The notes under the pieces were generated by a model. It did no database searches, was not told where the DNA came from, and saw nothing but the letters and a program-made list of their open reading frames with translations. Made by a program: the position numbers and the translations under genes. Positions 45,958-55,483 of a stretch of DNA of 64,000 nt are shown here, piece by piece. Location of the stretch: positions 3,348,001-3,412,000 of the forward strand of contig NZ_CP114882.2 of assembly GCF_027474525.2 (NCBI RefSeq), read 5' to 3'. The stretch comes from Flavobacterium lacustre. GTDB taxonomy: Bacteria > Bacteroidota > Bacteroidia > Flavobacteriales > Flavobacteriaceae. Each line of letters opens with the position of its first letter. The stretch's first letter is position 1.

Positions 45958-48900
45958 TTACTTGATAATCGATGAATTTGTTTTGGATTCTTCTGCTTTA
46001 ATCGCATTCAATTCAGATTGTGCTTCTGTTACTACATCTGGAAAATCAGTGAAATTTTGAATCACATTATCCAAAATATAAGTCGCTTGAAAACTGTCTT
46101 TTAATCCGTAATAGTTTTTCGCCATAAGTACTAATCCTTTGGCTCCAAAAAAACGATATCCCGAATAATTCTTCGCTAACTTTTGCACTGCATCATTAGA
46201 TAACTCAAATTTTGAATCTTTATTTTTGAAATACGCATCATAATACAAGGCTTCGGCAGCTAATTCTCCTTTTGCAATTCCAAGTAATTTAGCGTAAGCC
46301 AATCTTGCTTTCGTTTCGTCACCCGTTTGTACCGCTGCTCTTGCTATAATTATTTGCGCATCACTTTTTACATTATCGTCTGTTTTTGGATTTGCCAATA
46401 CTTTTTCAGCATACACAACTGAATTTTGATATTCCTTACTCTCATAATAACATTTCATCAAATTCGATTGTGCAAATGTCTTGTTTTGAGGAAAATCAGC
46501 TTCGTTTTCTAAACGGGATAAAACCAAAATCGCTTTATCACACTCTTTGTTTTTTAAGAAAATCTGGGCCAATCGCACCAATGATTGTTCCGTAAATTCA
46601 TTGCGGGGTTCTGCAATTACATATTCATAATTAGGAATCGATTTGCTTTCTGAACCATCCGAAAAATAAGATTGAGCCAAATAAAAATTAGCTTTCAATG
46701 CATGAATTCCTTTTGGAAACGCCGAAATATAACTGCTAAATCCTGAAATCGCCTGTTTGGTATTGCTTTGTTGAAATTGCTTTTCGGCGGCTTCATAAGT
46801 GTCATTATCTAAATCCACATCCGTTACAGCCACGAAATCCAAAGTACGAACCCAAGTTGCATATTCATCTACTCTGCCGTTGTCTACATAAATTAATCTC
46901 GCTGTAGAAACCGCTTCTAATGCCTCCGGAGATTTAGGAAAATCAGCCGCTACTTTTTTGAATTTAACCAACGCTTGCTCATCTTTATCCGAATTGTAAT
47001 AAATCAAACCTTGGCGTAAAACCGCTTTCGAGGTAAACGAACCATTTTTGAATTCAGCATTCAATTTGTCGTATGTTTTGATGGCTAAATCCTGTTTGTT
47101 TTCGGCAACATAAGTATTTCCTAATTCAAACATAGCATCATCGCGGTATTCCGATTTTGGATACAGTTGTAAGAACAAATTAAGTTCTTCGATTTTCTTC
47201 TCATTTTTAGACACAAATCCATAGCAAATTGCTTTTTGAAAATATGCATAATCCGCATCTACACTTTTCAATTCGATTACTTTCACATACGCTTCCATGG
47301 CCGGCCAATATTTTGAAGTTACAAATCGGCAGTCTGCTAAACGCAAATACGAATCATGAAGTCGCACTTTATCGGCGGTTCCTTTTTCAATCTGATTTTG
47401 AAAATAATTCCCCGCTTGATCGTACTCTTTTAATTTAAAATAAGTGTAGGCAACATTATAATTATAATTTTTGAATTCCGGTGTTACTGCCGCTCCGGAT
47501 GAAGCCGTGAACTGTTTGAAACTCAATAACGCATTTTTGAAATCATCCAAAACATATTCGGTTTCTCCTTTCCAAAACGTGGCTCTTGCAGTAATTGCAG
47601 CATCTTTTTGCTCTGTGGTTGCTTTAGTAAACAGGCGCAACGCTTGTTCATAATCCCCGTCTGTGTATAATTCTAAACCGCTGTAAAAAAGCACTTTTTG
47701 GTACGCTGCTTTATTTTCCGGAGCGCTGTTTTTTTCTAATAAAACTAAGGCTTCTTTATAGTTTTTTGAAGAAATATAGGAGTCAATCAAGAGTCTTTCC
47801 AGTTCTGAATTGTTGGCATTATTGGGATATTTTTTGATAAAATCCATTAAGACAGCAGGAACACTTTGGTAAGAATTCCCAATTTCGTAACTTAATTTAG
47901 CATAATTTAAGCTCGCTTCTTGTTTTAACGAAGCATCAAAATCCATTTCGGAAGCATTTTTGAACGCATTCAAAGCTTCCTGTTTTTTATTCAAATTCAA
48001 ATAACTCTGCCCTAAATGATAATACCCGTTTTGAGCGACAAAATCTTTTCCGCCAATGATTTTATTGAATTGTGAAATGGCTTTATCGTATTCTTTTTGT
48101 TCGTAGTAAGCGAATCCCAATTGGTAAAAATCAGTATTATTCCACTTCCCTTTTTTCCCTTTGTAGTTTTCTAAATACGGAATGGCTTTGTCGTATTTTT
48201 TTAAATTAAAATAGCTTTCGCCAATAATTTTATTAAGCTCCGATTTTTCTAAAAGAGTTGATTTAGCCATTGCTTTCTCGCCTAAATCTATTGCTTTTTG
48301 GAAATTTCCCAACTTAAAATTCATATCCGCCTGATAATACGAAAGCTTTTCTTTGTATTTTTCTTCTCCGGAAACCGCATCAAAATATTTTGTAGCTTCC
48401 TTATAATCATCGCCTTCATACGCCATAAAACCTAAGTAATATTTGGCCTGCGAACCATATTCGGCTGAATTTACGACTTTATTAAAATAAACAGTCGCTT
48501 CTTTTTTGTTTTTGGAATTAAAAAAACTGTAGCCTTTTTGAAAATTAAACATTTCGCTTTCGCTTCTGCTCAAATTGCTTTCGTCTACTTTATCAAACCA
48601 TTCAAGGGCTTTTGGATAATTTCCCTGATTGAAATAAAAATGGGCCACTTCAACATAAGCTTGGTTTTGTTTCACACTTGTTGGATAATCCGCAACAAAA
48701 CGCTCCATCAATTCATCAGCATTTGACTGATTGGTACGAATGGCACAATTTGCAGCATAATAAGCACAATCCGACTGAATTTCCTCAGTAATTGCAGTTG
48801 CTTTTACCTTTTCGAAAATAAGTTTAGCCGAGGTGTATTGCTTATCGTTGTATAACGTAAGCGCCGTGTTAAAATCCTTTAAATCGTGTGTGTAAATCGT

Positions 48901-48972
48901 TGATTTTTGGGCTGAAATGGGAGCAACTCCTATAAAAATAAGGAAAAATAAAAATCTGGGAAGTTTATGCAT
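45958..48972 (-). CDS. Large tetratricopeptide repeat protein, exported
   Basis: The protein has 1004 residues with a signal peptide ending APISAQ (about residue 22). Nearly all the rest is tandem TPR units of about 34-37 residues, for example YPKALEWFDKVDES, FQKAIDLGEKAMAKS, YDKAIPYLENYKGK, YDKAISQFNKIIGG and DLAIKTYDKLNAEF, about 20 or more in total. TPR solenoids bind other proteins, and this one would sit in the periplasm or at the inner face of the outer membrane. Its neighbourhood with the plugless barrel gene suggests that they work in one envelope complex; this is inference from order only. A TACATTTG element lies 20 bases upstream. Confidence 0.85.
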   Translation of the reverse strand: MHKLPRFLFFLIFIGVAPISAQKSTIYTHDLKDFNTALTLYNDKQYTSAKLIFEKVKATAITEEIQSDCAYYAANCAIRTNQSNADELMERFVADYPTSVKQNQAYVEVAHFYFNQGNYPKALEWFDKVDESNLSRSESEMFNFQKGYSFFNSKNKKEATVYFNKVVNSAEYGSQAKYYLGFMAYEGDDYKEATKYFDAVSGEEKYKEKLSYYQADMNFKLGNFQKAIDLGEKAMAKSTLLEKSELNKIIGESYFNLKKYDKAIPYLENYKGKKGKWNNTDFYQLGFAYYEQKEYDKAISQFNKIIGGKDFVAQNGYYHLGQSYLNLNKKQEALNAFKNASEMDFDASLKQEASLNYAKLSYEIGNSYQSVPAVLMDFIKKYPNNANNSELERLLIDSYISSKNYKEALVLLEKNSAPENKAAYQKVLFYSGLELYTDGDYEQALRLFTKATTEQKDAAITARATFWKGETEYVLDDFKNALLSFKQFTASSGAAVTPEFKNYNYNVAYTYFKLKEYDQAGNYFQNQIEKGTADKVRLHDSYLRLADCRFVTSKYWPAMEAYVKVIELKSVDADYAYFQKAICYGFVSKNEKKIEELNLFLQLYPKSEYRDDAMFELGNTYVAENKQDLAIKTYDKLNAEFKNGSFTSKAVLRQGLIYYNSDKDEQALVKFKKVAADFPKSPEALEAVSTARLIYVDNGRVDEYATWVRTLDFVAVTDVDLDNDTYEAAEKQFQQSNTKQAISGFSSYISAFPKGIHALKANFYLAQSYFSDGSESKSIPNYEYVIAEPRNEFTEQSLVRLAQIFLKNKECDKAILVLSRLENEADFPQNKTFAQSNLMKCYYESKEYQNSVVYAEKVLANPKTDDNVKSDAQIIIARAAVQTGDETKARLAYAKLLGIAKGELAAEALYYDAYFKNKDSKFELSNDAVQKLAKNYSGYRFFGAKGLVLMAKNYYGLKDSFQATYILDNVIQNFTDFPDVVTEAQSELNAIKAEESKTNSSIIK

Positions 48973-48992
48973 TGTGATTTTTGTTTAATAGT

Positions 48993-49000
48993 CAAATGTA
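48993..49000 (-). promoter_or_regulatory. Bacteroidota -7 element for the TPR protein gene
   Basis: The minus strand reads TACATTTG, matching TAnnTTTG, 20 bases upstream of the ATG at 48972. Confidence 0.42.
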
Positions 49001-49123
49001 TCATTTTCTATGGTCTATAACGAAACGCTTTTGGTTTTTATTATGAACAAATGTTTTAACAAAAAATAAAAAAAGGAAACATTGCTTCGTCCTTTCGAAA
49101 AAAAAACTAATTTTTTCTGCTGT

Positions 49124-49151
49124 GATAATTGATAATTGACAATTGATAATT
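49124..49151. repeat. Four tandem 7-base repeats upstream of ftsE
   Basis: GATAATT, GATAATT, GACAATT and GATAATT follow one another without gaps, ending 28 bases before the ftsE ATG. The run sits where the promoter should be, so a change in copy number could alter expression. Confidence 0.55.
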
Positions 49152-49179
49152 ACTTTTACCACATAAACAAATACAAATT

Positions 49180-49863
49180 ATGTCACAGACCGTACTATCT
49201 TTAAAAAACGTTGCTATTTCTCAAGAAGGAAATACTATTTTATCTCACATAAATTTAGACGTAAATCATGGTGAATTCATTTACATCATTGGAAAAACCG
49301 GCTCTGGAAAAAGTAGTTTGATGAAAACTTTATATGCTGATTTGCCTCTTACAGAAGGAGAAGGTCATGTAGTTGATTTTGATTTGGCCACATTAAAAGA
49401 AGATGATATTCCGTTTTTGAGACGAAAAATCGGGATTGTTTTTCAAGATTTCAAATTGCTTCCGGACCGAAGCGTGAAAGACAATATGCTATTCGTTTTG
49501 AAAGCAACAGGCTGGACTGACAATGACGAAATGTCTCGAAAAATAGAAGAAGTATTAGACAAAGTAGGCATGAAAGATTTTGCTAATAAAATGCCACATC
49601 AGCTTTCCGGCGGTGAACAACAACGTGTTGCCATTGCAAGAGCTTTGTTGAACGACCCAGAACTTATTCTTGCAGATGAACCAACAGGAAACTTAGATCC
49701 ACAAACGAGTTCTGAAGTACTGGAAGTCCTGAGAAAAATTAATGCAAACGGAAAAACAATTCTTATGGCAACTCATGATTATGCCTTGTTGATGAAATTC
49801 CCATCTAAAACATTGAAATGTGAAGATGCCCGAATCTTTGAAGTAGTTCAAAGAACAGCATAA
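49180..49863 (+). CDS. ftsE: FtsE-like ABC transporter ATP-binding protein
   Basis: This 227-residue ATPase has the Walker A GKTGSGKS at 38-45, Q-loop VFQDFKLLPDRSV at 88-99, signature LSGGEQQRVAIARAL from 142, and Walker B LILADEP at 162-168. The FKLLPDRSVKDNM segment and overall length are characteristic of FtsE, which with the membrane partner FtsX controls cell-wall hydrolases at division. No ftsX is adjacent: the next gene is a glycosyltransferase overlapping by one base (TAATG). In Bacteroidota ftsX is often elsewhere on the chromosome, so this remains the best name. Confidence 0.85.
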   Translation: MSQTVLSLKNVAISQEGNTILSHINLDVNHGEFIYIIGKTGSGKSSLMKTLYADLPLTEGEGHVVDFDLATLKEDDIPFLRRKIGIVFQDFKLLPDRSVKDNMLFVLKATGWTDNDEMSRKIEEVLDKVGMKDFANKMPHQLSGGEQQRVAIARALLNDPELILADEPTGNLDPQTSSEVLEVLRKINANGKTILMATHDYALLMKFPSKTLKCEDARIFEVVQRTA

Positions 49864-50777
49864 TGCTATCCATCCTCATTCCGGTTTATGATTACCATGC
49901 TTTCCCGCTAGCAGCAGAGCTGCATCAGCAATGTGTTGCATTACAGATTCCCTTTGAAATCCTGTGTCAAGACGATGCTTCGACAACATGTATTACTGAA
50001 AATCAAACTATTAATACATTAGAAAACGGCACTTTTTCATCGAATGTATTTAATTTAGGAAGGGGCAGAAATTGCAATGCACTTGCCAAAAAAGCAACTT
50101 ACGACTGGCTGTTAATTCTGGATTGTGATACGTTTCCCAGAGATGCTGATTTTATAAAAAACTACCTCCAATTCATTCAAAATCAATCAGGAACTGTGGC
50201 TTTTGGCGGAATTGTGTACCAGCCCGAAAGACCTACTGAAAAGAACGTTTTGCGCTGGGTTTATGGTACTGCAAGAGAATCGCTTTCGGTTGAAAAACGA
50301 AATGCCAATCCTAACGGAAACGCCTTAACATCAAATCTATTAATCAAAAAAAATGTGTTTATTTCAAATCCATTTGAGGAATCAATTACCCAATATGGGT
50401 ATGAAGATTTGGTATTTTTGTCTGATTTGAAAAAAAAGGGAGTTGTAGTAAAACATATCGATAATGCGACTTATCATCTTGGATTAGAAAGCTCGAAACA
50501 GTTTTTAGAGAAAACCAAAACAGCTTTAGAAAACTTAGCTTTTCTACATAATTCCAAAAGCATTGAAACGACTGACAGTAAACTAATCTCGGCTTATTCT
50601 GCATTAAAAAAACTGCGATTGGTTCGGATTGTCGCTTGGTTTTTTGAAAAAACGGAGGCGACGATTACTTCAAATTTAGTTTCCGGACAACCTTCCCTTT
50701 TAGTATTTGACGTTTACAAATTGGGTTATTTTTGCAAAATTAAAGCAAGTTCTTATTTTGATAAACTCCAAAAATAG
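49863..50777 (+). CDS. Family 2 glycosyltransferase
   Basis: This 304-residue protein has a GT-A fold. The N-terminal LSILIPVYDYH and CQDDAS give the nucleotide-binding part. LILDCDTFPRDADFIKN (about 82-98) carries the DxD metal motif as DCD, and the acceptor region has FGGIVYQPERP and EDLVFLSDLKKKG. It lacks membrane segments. The start overlaps the ftsE stop by one base, indicating coupled translation. Its last 38 bases overlap the end of the convergent methyltransferase gene. It probably adds a sugar to the surface polysaccharide made by the genes that follow; donor and acceptor are unknown. Confidence 0.87.
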   Translation: MLSILIPVYDYHAFPLAAELHQQCVALQIPFEILCQDDASTTCITENQTINTLENGTFSSNVFNLGRGRNCNALAKKATYDWLLILDCDTFPRDADFIKNYLQFIQNQSGTVAFGGIVYQPERPTEKNVLRWVYGTARESLSVEKRNANPNGNALTSNLLIKKNVFISNPFEESITQYGYEDLVFLSDLKKKGVVVKHIDNATYHLGLESSKQFLEKTKTALENLAFLHNSKSIETTDSKLISAYSALKKLRLVRIVAWFFEKTEATITSNLVSGQPSLLVFDVYKLGYFCKIKASSYFDKLQK

Positions 50778-51729
50778 CATCTGATTTCAATTGTTTTTTT
50801 ACAAAATCAGCTTCTTCTGCTATCAAAAAGTCAATTATTTTTTTGGTTTCCGGCTCTTCATTGAGAAAATTTTGGGCAATTCCTTTTAAAAGTATGTGCA
50901 AAATATTCCAGCCCAAATCGGTTTGTTCAAGCACTTTAAAATGTTTATTTAAACTGGGAACAATCGATTCAGAATCTATCGCTTCAGAAGGATCAACGAG
51001 TAACATTCTCAGCAATCCCGGTCTGTAAACTTTCTTTTTTACCGATGATTTATCGGATAACATTTTAAATTTTAGTGGCAAATTACGTAACAACTCATTG
51101 GCTTTGTCTAATTGTTCTTTGGTCCATTGCAACCGGTTAGGTCCCGTAAACTCATAGATGACTAGAATTCCGTCTGGTTTCAACAAGGGTTTTACATCAT
51201 GTTGTAAGGTAGCTTCAACATCCTTAAAATGATGCAGGCTCGACGAAAATAAAATTACATCATACGAATTGCTATTCAGCTTCATTTTTTTGAAATCACC
51301 TTGAAAATAATTAATATCCACATTATTTTCTTTGGCGGATTGCACCGCATTTTTGATGCTTTCCGGAGAAATATCTATACCGTCTATTAGAGAAAAACAA
51401 CCTTGTTTTGCAAAATTTCTATCATGAGAACCTTCCCCGCATCCTATAGAAAGTAATTTTAAATTGCGTTTATTGGAAAGGTATTTTTGGGCTACATATT
51501 CTTCATATTCCATTTCAGGATGTCCCGAAATCATTTTATTCCAGGAATGTTGAATAGCGGGAATCAACCAAAAATCAGAGGTTGAAGCATACGAATCCCA
51601 TTTTGACTCGATTCTGGCTGTAGGCAACAGCTTGACTTTAGACATCAAATAACGAAGTCCTTTTTCACGGATTTTATGATACACGTCCAAAAAATCGCCA
51701 ACGGATATATAGGTTGTATTTTTTTGCAT
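50740..51729 (-). CDS. SAM-dependent class I methyltransferase
   Basis: The protein has 329 residues. A central Rossmann methyltransferase domain shows motif I LLSIGCGEGSHD near residue 93, the acidic LIDGIDISPESIKNA that follows it, and the YDVILFSSSLHHFKDVEATL loop (methyltransferase 11 type). The N-terminal 80 residues and C-terminal 100 residues are helical extensions. The gene is the last of a minus-strand run with two glycosyltransferases and an FdtA-like isomerase (9-base gap to the upstream gene), so the likely target is a sugar or polysaccharide end. Its 3' end overlaps the convergent GT2 gene by 38 bases. Confidence 0.85.
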   Translation of the reverse strand: MQKNTTYISVGDFLDVYHKIREKGLRYLMSKVKLLPTARIESKWDSYASTSDFWLIPAIQHSWNKMISGHPEMEYEEYVAQKYLSNKRNLKLLSIGCGEGSHDRNFAKQGCFSLIDGIDISPESIKNAVQSAKENNVDINYFQGDFKKMKLNSNSYDVILFSSSLHHFKDVEATLQHDVKPLLKPDGILVIYEFTGPNRLQWTKEQLDKANELLRNLPLKFKMLSDKSSVKKKVYRPGLLRMLLVDPSEAIDSESIVPSLNKHFKVLEQTDLGWNILHILLKGIAQNFLNEEPETKKIIDFLIAEEADFVKKQLKSDAIFGVYQNKNLL

Positions 51730-51738
51730 AGAGCAGTC

Positions 51739-52845
51739 TTAACTGTTTGTATTGGCGGTTAGGGTAATAAAAAGAGTCTCCCAAGTTTCCATAATTTCAT
51801 TTCTATTGTATTTTTTGACAGCTGCAGCAGCATTATTCCCTATGTTAACGGCTAATTCTTTATCGGCTATGAGCTGGATAACTGTTTTCAAAAACTCATC
51901 ACTGTCATTATCCTTGACCAAAAATCCATTCTCCTTATTGGTGATGATAGCTCTAGGACCGCATGGACAATCATAAGCTACACAAGGCAAACCACAATCC
52001 ATGGCTTCTATCAATGCCATAGGAAAGCCCTCGGTTCTGGAACACATCAAGAAAAGAGAAGCGTCAATATATTGCTCTTGAATGTTCCGAACAGGTTCCA
52101 GAAAATGGACTTCATTAGTAATTCCTAAATCAGCAGCCAACTTATGAAACGTCTTGTTCCCCTCACTGCTGCCATAAATATCGAGTTCCCAGTCCGGATA
52201 AATCTGAATTACTTTTTGCCAGATTAGCAACAAGCGGTCAACTCCTTTTTCGTAACTGTGACGGCAAACGGCAATTGCTTTTTTGTTTTTTAAACTAGCT
52301 CTTTTATGCGCTTCAAACCAATTGGGATTAGGGATAATTTGACTGTTTTTTAGATTCCACTCTTTTTTAGCATCTTCCGACAGTACTATGAAACGGTCAA
52401 ATTTTCCGGCTGCTTTTCGTTTTAAATAATTCAGCAATTGAAACCTAAACTTTGTAACAATAGGATTACTACCTGGTTTTTCCAGATTAAAAATAGAACC
52501 ATGCGTTTCAAAAACAATGGGAATATCCGTATTGATTATCCAAGGAACAAAAAAACCTTTCAGGCCATCACAGACCATAATAATATCAGGATTTATTTGC
52601 TGTATTATACGATTGATTGCGTTCCTGTAGTCCCTTAAAAACTGAATTCGATTCCCTTTTAAAATCATATCATGCCGTATAATTTTAAAATCAAAATCGT
52701 AAAATAAAGGAGCGTTATCCGTGTTTTGAGTCAGTATATGAACTTCATAGCCCTTGATAGCCGAGAGATAATTTGCTTTTAACGCAAGTACTCTGACTAA
52801 GCCACCTTCGCCTGAAAGTGTTGGGGTTATGTATAAAATTTTCAT
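51739..52845 (-). CDS. Family 4 glycosyltransferase
   Basis: This 368-residue GT-B protein begins MKILYITPTLSGEGGLVRV, the glycine-rich acceptor-site loop of GT4 enzymes. The C-terminal lobe has AVCRHSYEKGVDRLL, a DIYGSSEG strand, and the retaining-glycosyltransferase signature SRTEGFPMALIEAMDCGLPCVAYD near 272-295 with the EX7E pair. Donor and acceptor cannot be read from sequence. It overlaps the FdtA-like gene upstream by four bases (ATGA) and is followed by a methyltransferase, so it belongs to the same polysaccharide operon. Confidence 0.9.
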   Translation of the reverse strand: MKILYITPTLSGEGGLVRVLALKANYLSAIKGYEVHILTQNTDNAPLFYDFDFKIIRHDMILKGNRIQFLRDYRNAINRIIQQINPDIIMVCDGLKGFFVPWIINTDIPIVFETHGSIFNLEKPGSNPIVTKFRFQLLNYLKRKAAGKFDRFIVLSEDAKKEWNLKNSQIIPNPNWFEAHKRASLKNKKAIAVCRHSYEKGVDRLLLIWQKVIQIYPDWELDIYGSSEGNKTFHKLAADLGITNEVHFLEPVRNIQEQYIDASLFLMCSRTEGFPMALIEAMDCGLPCVAYDCPCGPRAIITNKENGFLVKDNDSDEFLKTVIQLIADKELAVNIGNNAAAAVKKYNRNEIMETWETLFITLTANTNS

Positions 52846-53249
52846 TTTACCGATTCTAAAAAAGCGTCGTAATCCCGAATATAATCGGCTTCATCAAACA
52901 CATCTGATGCTAACACAAGACAAACAGAACCCGAAGAAAAGTTTTGTAATTCACGCCAAATCCCTGTAGGCACGTGCAATCCTAAATTGGGTTTATTGAG
53001 TAAAAATGCTTTTTTATCGGTACCGTTTTGAAGTACCACCTCAAAACTCCCGCTCAAAGCAATAATAATTTCGTGTTGATGAATGTGGGAATGCCCACCA
53101 CGAAAAGCATTGCTGGGCACATCAAAAAGATAATACACCCGTTTGAAATCAAATGGTAAAAACCCTTTTTGAATCACTCCCAAATTGCCTCTAGTGTCTT
53201 CGATAACCGGAATGTGCAGTAATTGTATATCGTTAAGATTAGTTCTCAT
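52842..53249 (-). CDS. FdtA/QdtA/WxcM-like sugar 3,4-ketoisomerase
   Basis: This 135-residue cupin isomerises a dTDP-4-keto-6-deoxyhexose to the 3-keto sugar, the step before 3-amination. The signature RGGHSHIHQHEIIIALSGSF (about 50-69) has the probable catalytic His53 and His55, equivalent to RGxHAH in FdtA. The family end motif DYIRDYDAFL closes the protein. It overlaps both neighbours (11 bases with the upstream glycosyltransferase and four with the next), marking tight co-translation. The matching aminotransferase is about 7 kb away at 60388. The final sugar is probably a 3-acylamino-3,6-dideoxyhexose. Confidence 0.88.
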   Translation of the reverse strand: MRTNLNDIQLLHIPVIEDTRGNLGVIQKGFLPFDFKRVYYLFDVPSNAFRGGHSHIHQHEIIIALSGSFEVVLQNGTDKKAFLLNKPNLGLHVPTGIWRELQNFSSGSVCLVLASDVFDEADYIRDYDAFLESVK

Positions 53250-54336
53250 CCTTTAGTTTTAAAAAATTTAGCCATTGATTCCCTATGGCCTCAACAGCGA
53301 AATGAGCCACACTGGCTGTTGTATTTCGTTTGCAATACTGATATAACTCACTATCATTTACCATAGTATTCATTGCTTGTGTCAATTTAATATTATTTTG
53401 GTCTTCCACCAATAAGCCGTTGTATCTATCAGTTATTATTTCGTTAGGTCCTGCAAAACAATCAAAAGAAACTACTGGAGTTCCCACAATCATACTTTCG
53501 ACAATTACATTAGAAAACCCTTCCTGTATACTTGAAACTACACTAAAAAGGGCCTTTTTTTGATACCCGTGCGGATTGTTCTGATAGCCTTTGAAAATAA
53601 CCTCATTCTCCAATTTTTTTTGGACAACCAGTTCCTTTAATTCCGCTAAATATTGACCGGAACCAATGATTACTAATTTAATATTTTGTTGTGGTAAAAC
53701 GGAATTACCGTAAGCCAAAATTAATTTATCAAACTGTTTCACTCTGTCATTCATCCTGCCTACTGCAACAATAAATGGAGCTTCTTCGGGGATAAACTGC
53801 TCGCTTAATGCTTTTATTTTCTCTATTTCAAACGGATTATAAATCGTGCTAATCGGTATCGAAAGTTGCTGTTTCAGTCGCTTTTCGATGGCTTTACTAA
53901 CGGTAACCAATTGATGTCTGCCATAAATAAGCGTTGCAATTGCTTTGTTTTTTGGAATATAAAAATCAGTAATACCGCTATGAATCGTATAAATTGCTGG
54001 TCTGTCATACACACCGTGGGCAATCAATAATTCGTTTTGTGTATTTACCCGGTATCTGAAATCAATAATACAATCAAATTTATGTTTTCTGAAATAGTTT
54101 CTCAGTACATACAGCCTTTTCAACTTATCATAAATCGAATTCGCTTTTAATTTGCCCAAGTTCAACAATACGCCGGAATACGGATAAGTAATGTCATCGA
54201 TAAAAATAATATTATGAACCGAAAACCCTTTGCTTTCAAAAAAAACAGATAAAACAGCCTGCACCTTTTCGGCACCGCCGCCCGCCAAGCAGTCACCCAC
54301 TAAAGCTATCTTACGCGTTCTTTTTGTTTCAGTCAT
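53239..54336 (-). CDS. Family 4-type glycosyltransferase
   Basis: This 365-residue GT-B enzyme has IALVGDCLAGGGAEKVQAV (acceptor loop with GGAE) near residues 10-28, FIVAVGRMNDRVKQFDKLI near 193-211, KLVIIGSGQYLAEL, and the donor signature SIQEGFSNVIVESMIVGTPVVSFD near 275-298. The GGAEKV loop and GFSNVxxExM motif are typical of family 4 galactosyl- or N-acetylgalactosaminyltransferases. The donor is not certain. It is the first gene of the four-gene minus-strand run, with a TATATTTG element 25 bases upstream. Confidence 0.9.
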   Translation of the reverse strand: MTETKRTRKIALVGDCLAGGGAEKVQAVLSVFFESKGFSVHNIIFIDDITYPYSGVLLNLGKLKANSIYDKLKRLYVLRNYFRKHKFDCIIDFRYRVNTQNELLIAHGVYDRPAIYTIHSGITDFYIPKNKAIATLIYGRHQLVTVSKAIEKRLKQQLSIPISTIYNPFEIEKIKALSEQFIPEEAPFIVAVGRMNDRVKQFDKLILAYGNSVLPQQNIKLVIIGSGQYLAELKELVVQKKLENEVIFKGYQNNPHGYQKKALFSVVSSIQEGFSNVIVESMIVGTPVVSFDCFAGPNEIITDRYNGLLVEDQNNIKLTQAMNTMVNDSELYQYCKRNTTASVAHFAVEAIGNQWLNFLKLKDEN

Positions 54337-54360
54337 TTAATTAATTTACTATTTTAGCTT

Positions 54361-54368
54361 CAAATATA
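54361..54368 (-). promoter_or_regulatory. Bacteroidota -7 element for the glycosyltransferase operon
   Basis: The minus strand reads TATATTTG, an exact TAnnTTTG match, 25 bases upstream of the ATG at 54336. The divergent GT2 gene starts 18 bases to the right, so the two promoters share this short gap. Confidence 0.5.
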
Positions 54369-54385
54369 AACACTTCTCTGCATAA

Positions 54386-55294
54386 ATGAATTACAATCCA
54401 TTAGTTTCAATCATTTGTCTGTGTTACAACCACGAAAAATTTGTACCACTAGCCTTGCAATCCGTCATTGATCAAACCTATCCCAATATTGAGCTGATTA
54501 TTGTTGATGATTGCAGTAATGATGGCTCAAGTACTGCCATTAAAGAGTGGTTGCGCCAGCATCCTGAAATTGTGTTTATCGAAAATACCACTAATAAAGG
54601 CAACACCAAATCGTTTAATGCTGCTTTTGCTGTATCAAAAGGAGATTATATTATCGATTTGGCCGCCGATGATATCCTAAATACAAATGCAGTCGAATTG
54701 CAACTCGAAGCCTTTAGAACCAGTATTTATGACAATTTAGGTATTGTTTACGGAAACGTAGAATTGATTTTTGAAGACGATACACATTTTAAATATTTTT
54801 TTGAGGTGGACCAAAACAACAAAAGAATAAAAGCGCAACCCACCGGAGATATTTATTTGGGGTTATTGAGTTTGCAAAACAATGTTTGCTCCGTATCGGC
54901 CATGGTCAAAAGAACCGTTCATGAGGCATTAAACGGGTATGATGAAAATTTGTGTTATGAAGATTTTGATTTTTGGATTAGAGCCTCCCGCGAGTTTACA
55001 TTTGATTTTATAGATGAAGTCCTGATGAAAAAGCGGGAATTGCGAAACTCCTTAAGCGCACAACGTTTTAAAAGATTCAACTCAAAAACCCGAAAATACA
55101 ATCGGTCCACGTACCAGATTGTGACCAAGACATTACAATTAATCACCACCAAAGCCGAAAATAAAGCAATATTGAAAATGGTTCATTTTGAAATGGAAAT
55201 TGCCATCAGAACCCTGGATCCTATCTTATTATTAAAGTATATTGTCATTGAAGCCAAAATTCAGAAAGAACTCCTATTTTTTAGATTTTCATAA
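54386..55294 (+). CDS. Family 2 glycosyltransferase
   Basis: The protein has 302 residues. The GT-A domain opens NPLVSIICLCYNHEKFVPLALQS, with IIVDDCSNDGS near 38-48 and the metal motif as DLAADDI near 93-99. The acceptor part contains NGYDENLCYEDFDFWIRAS, the usual ED.D.W motif. It has no membrane segment. It is divergent from the GT4 operon with only a 49-base gap and seems to be transcribed alone. It belongs to the same surface glycan locus. Specificity is unknown. Confidence 0.9.
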   Translation: MNYNPLVSIICLCYNHEKFVPLALQSVIDQTYPNIELIIVDDCSNDGSSTAIKEWLRQHPEIVFIENTTNKGNTKSFNAAFAVSKGDYIIDLAADDILNTNAVELQLEAFRTSIYDNLGIVYGNVELIFEDDTHFKYFFEVDQNNKRIKAQPTGDIYLGLLSLQNNVCSVSAMVKRTVHEALNGYDENLCYEDFDFWIRASREFTFDFIDEVLMKKRELRNSLSAQRFKRFNSKTRKYNRSTYQIVTKTLQLITTKAENKAILKMVHFEMEIAIRTLDPILLLKYIVIEAKIQKELLFFRFS

Positions 55295-55483
55295 GAATTT
55301 TAATGTCCCGTACTAATCCTTTTCCTTTAAAACCAAGCGAAAGATATTTTCCTGAAAGAATTTTAAATGTAGTTTAAATCATATATATTTACTTTCTAAA
55401 TATTAAAACAGAGTTCGTTTAGCGGTTTTAAATGGACTTATTTTGGTCAGATTTCACTAATGTAACCCCCAAATAAATGAAAT

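Noticed and set aside
49124..49151. Short CRISPR array
   Set aside because: The units are only seven bases and adjoin each other without spacers, and no cas genes are in the window.
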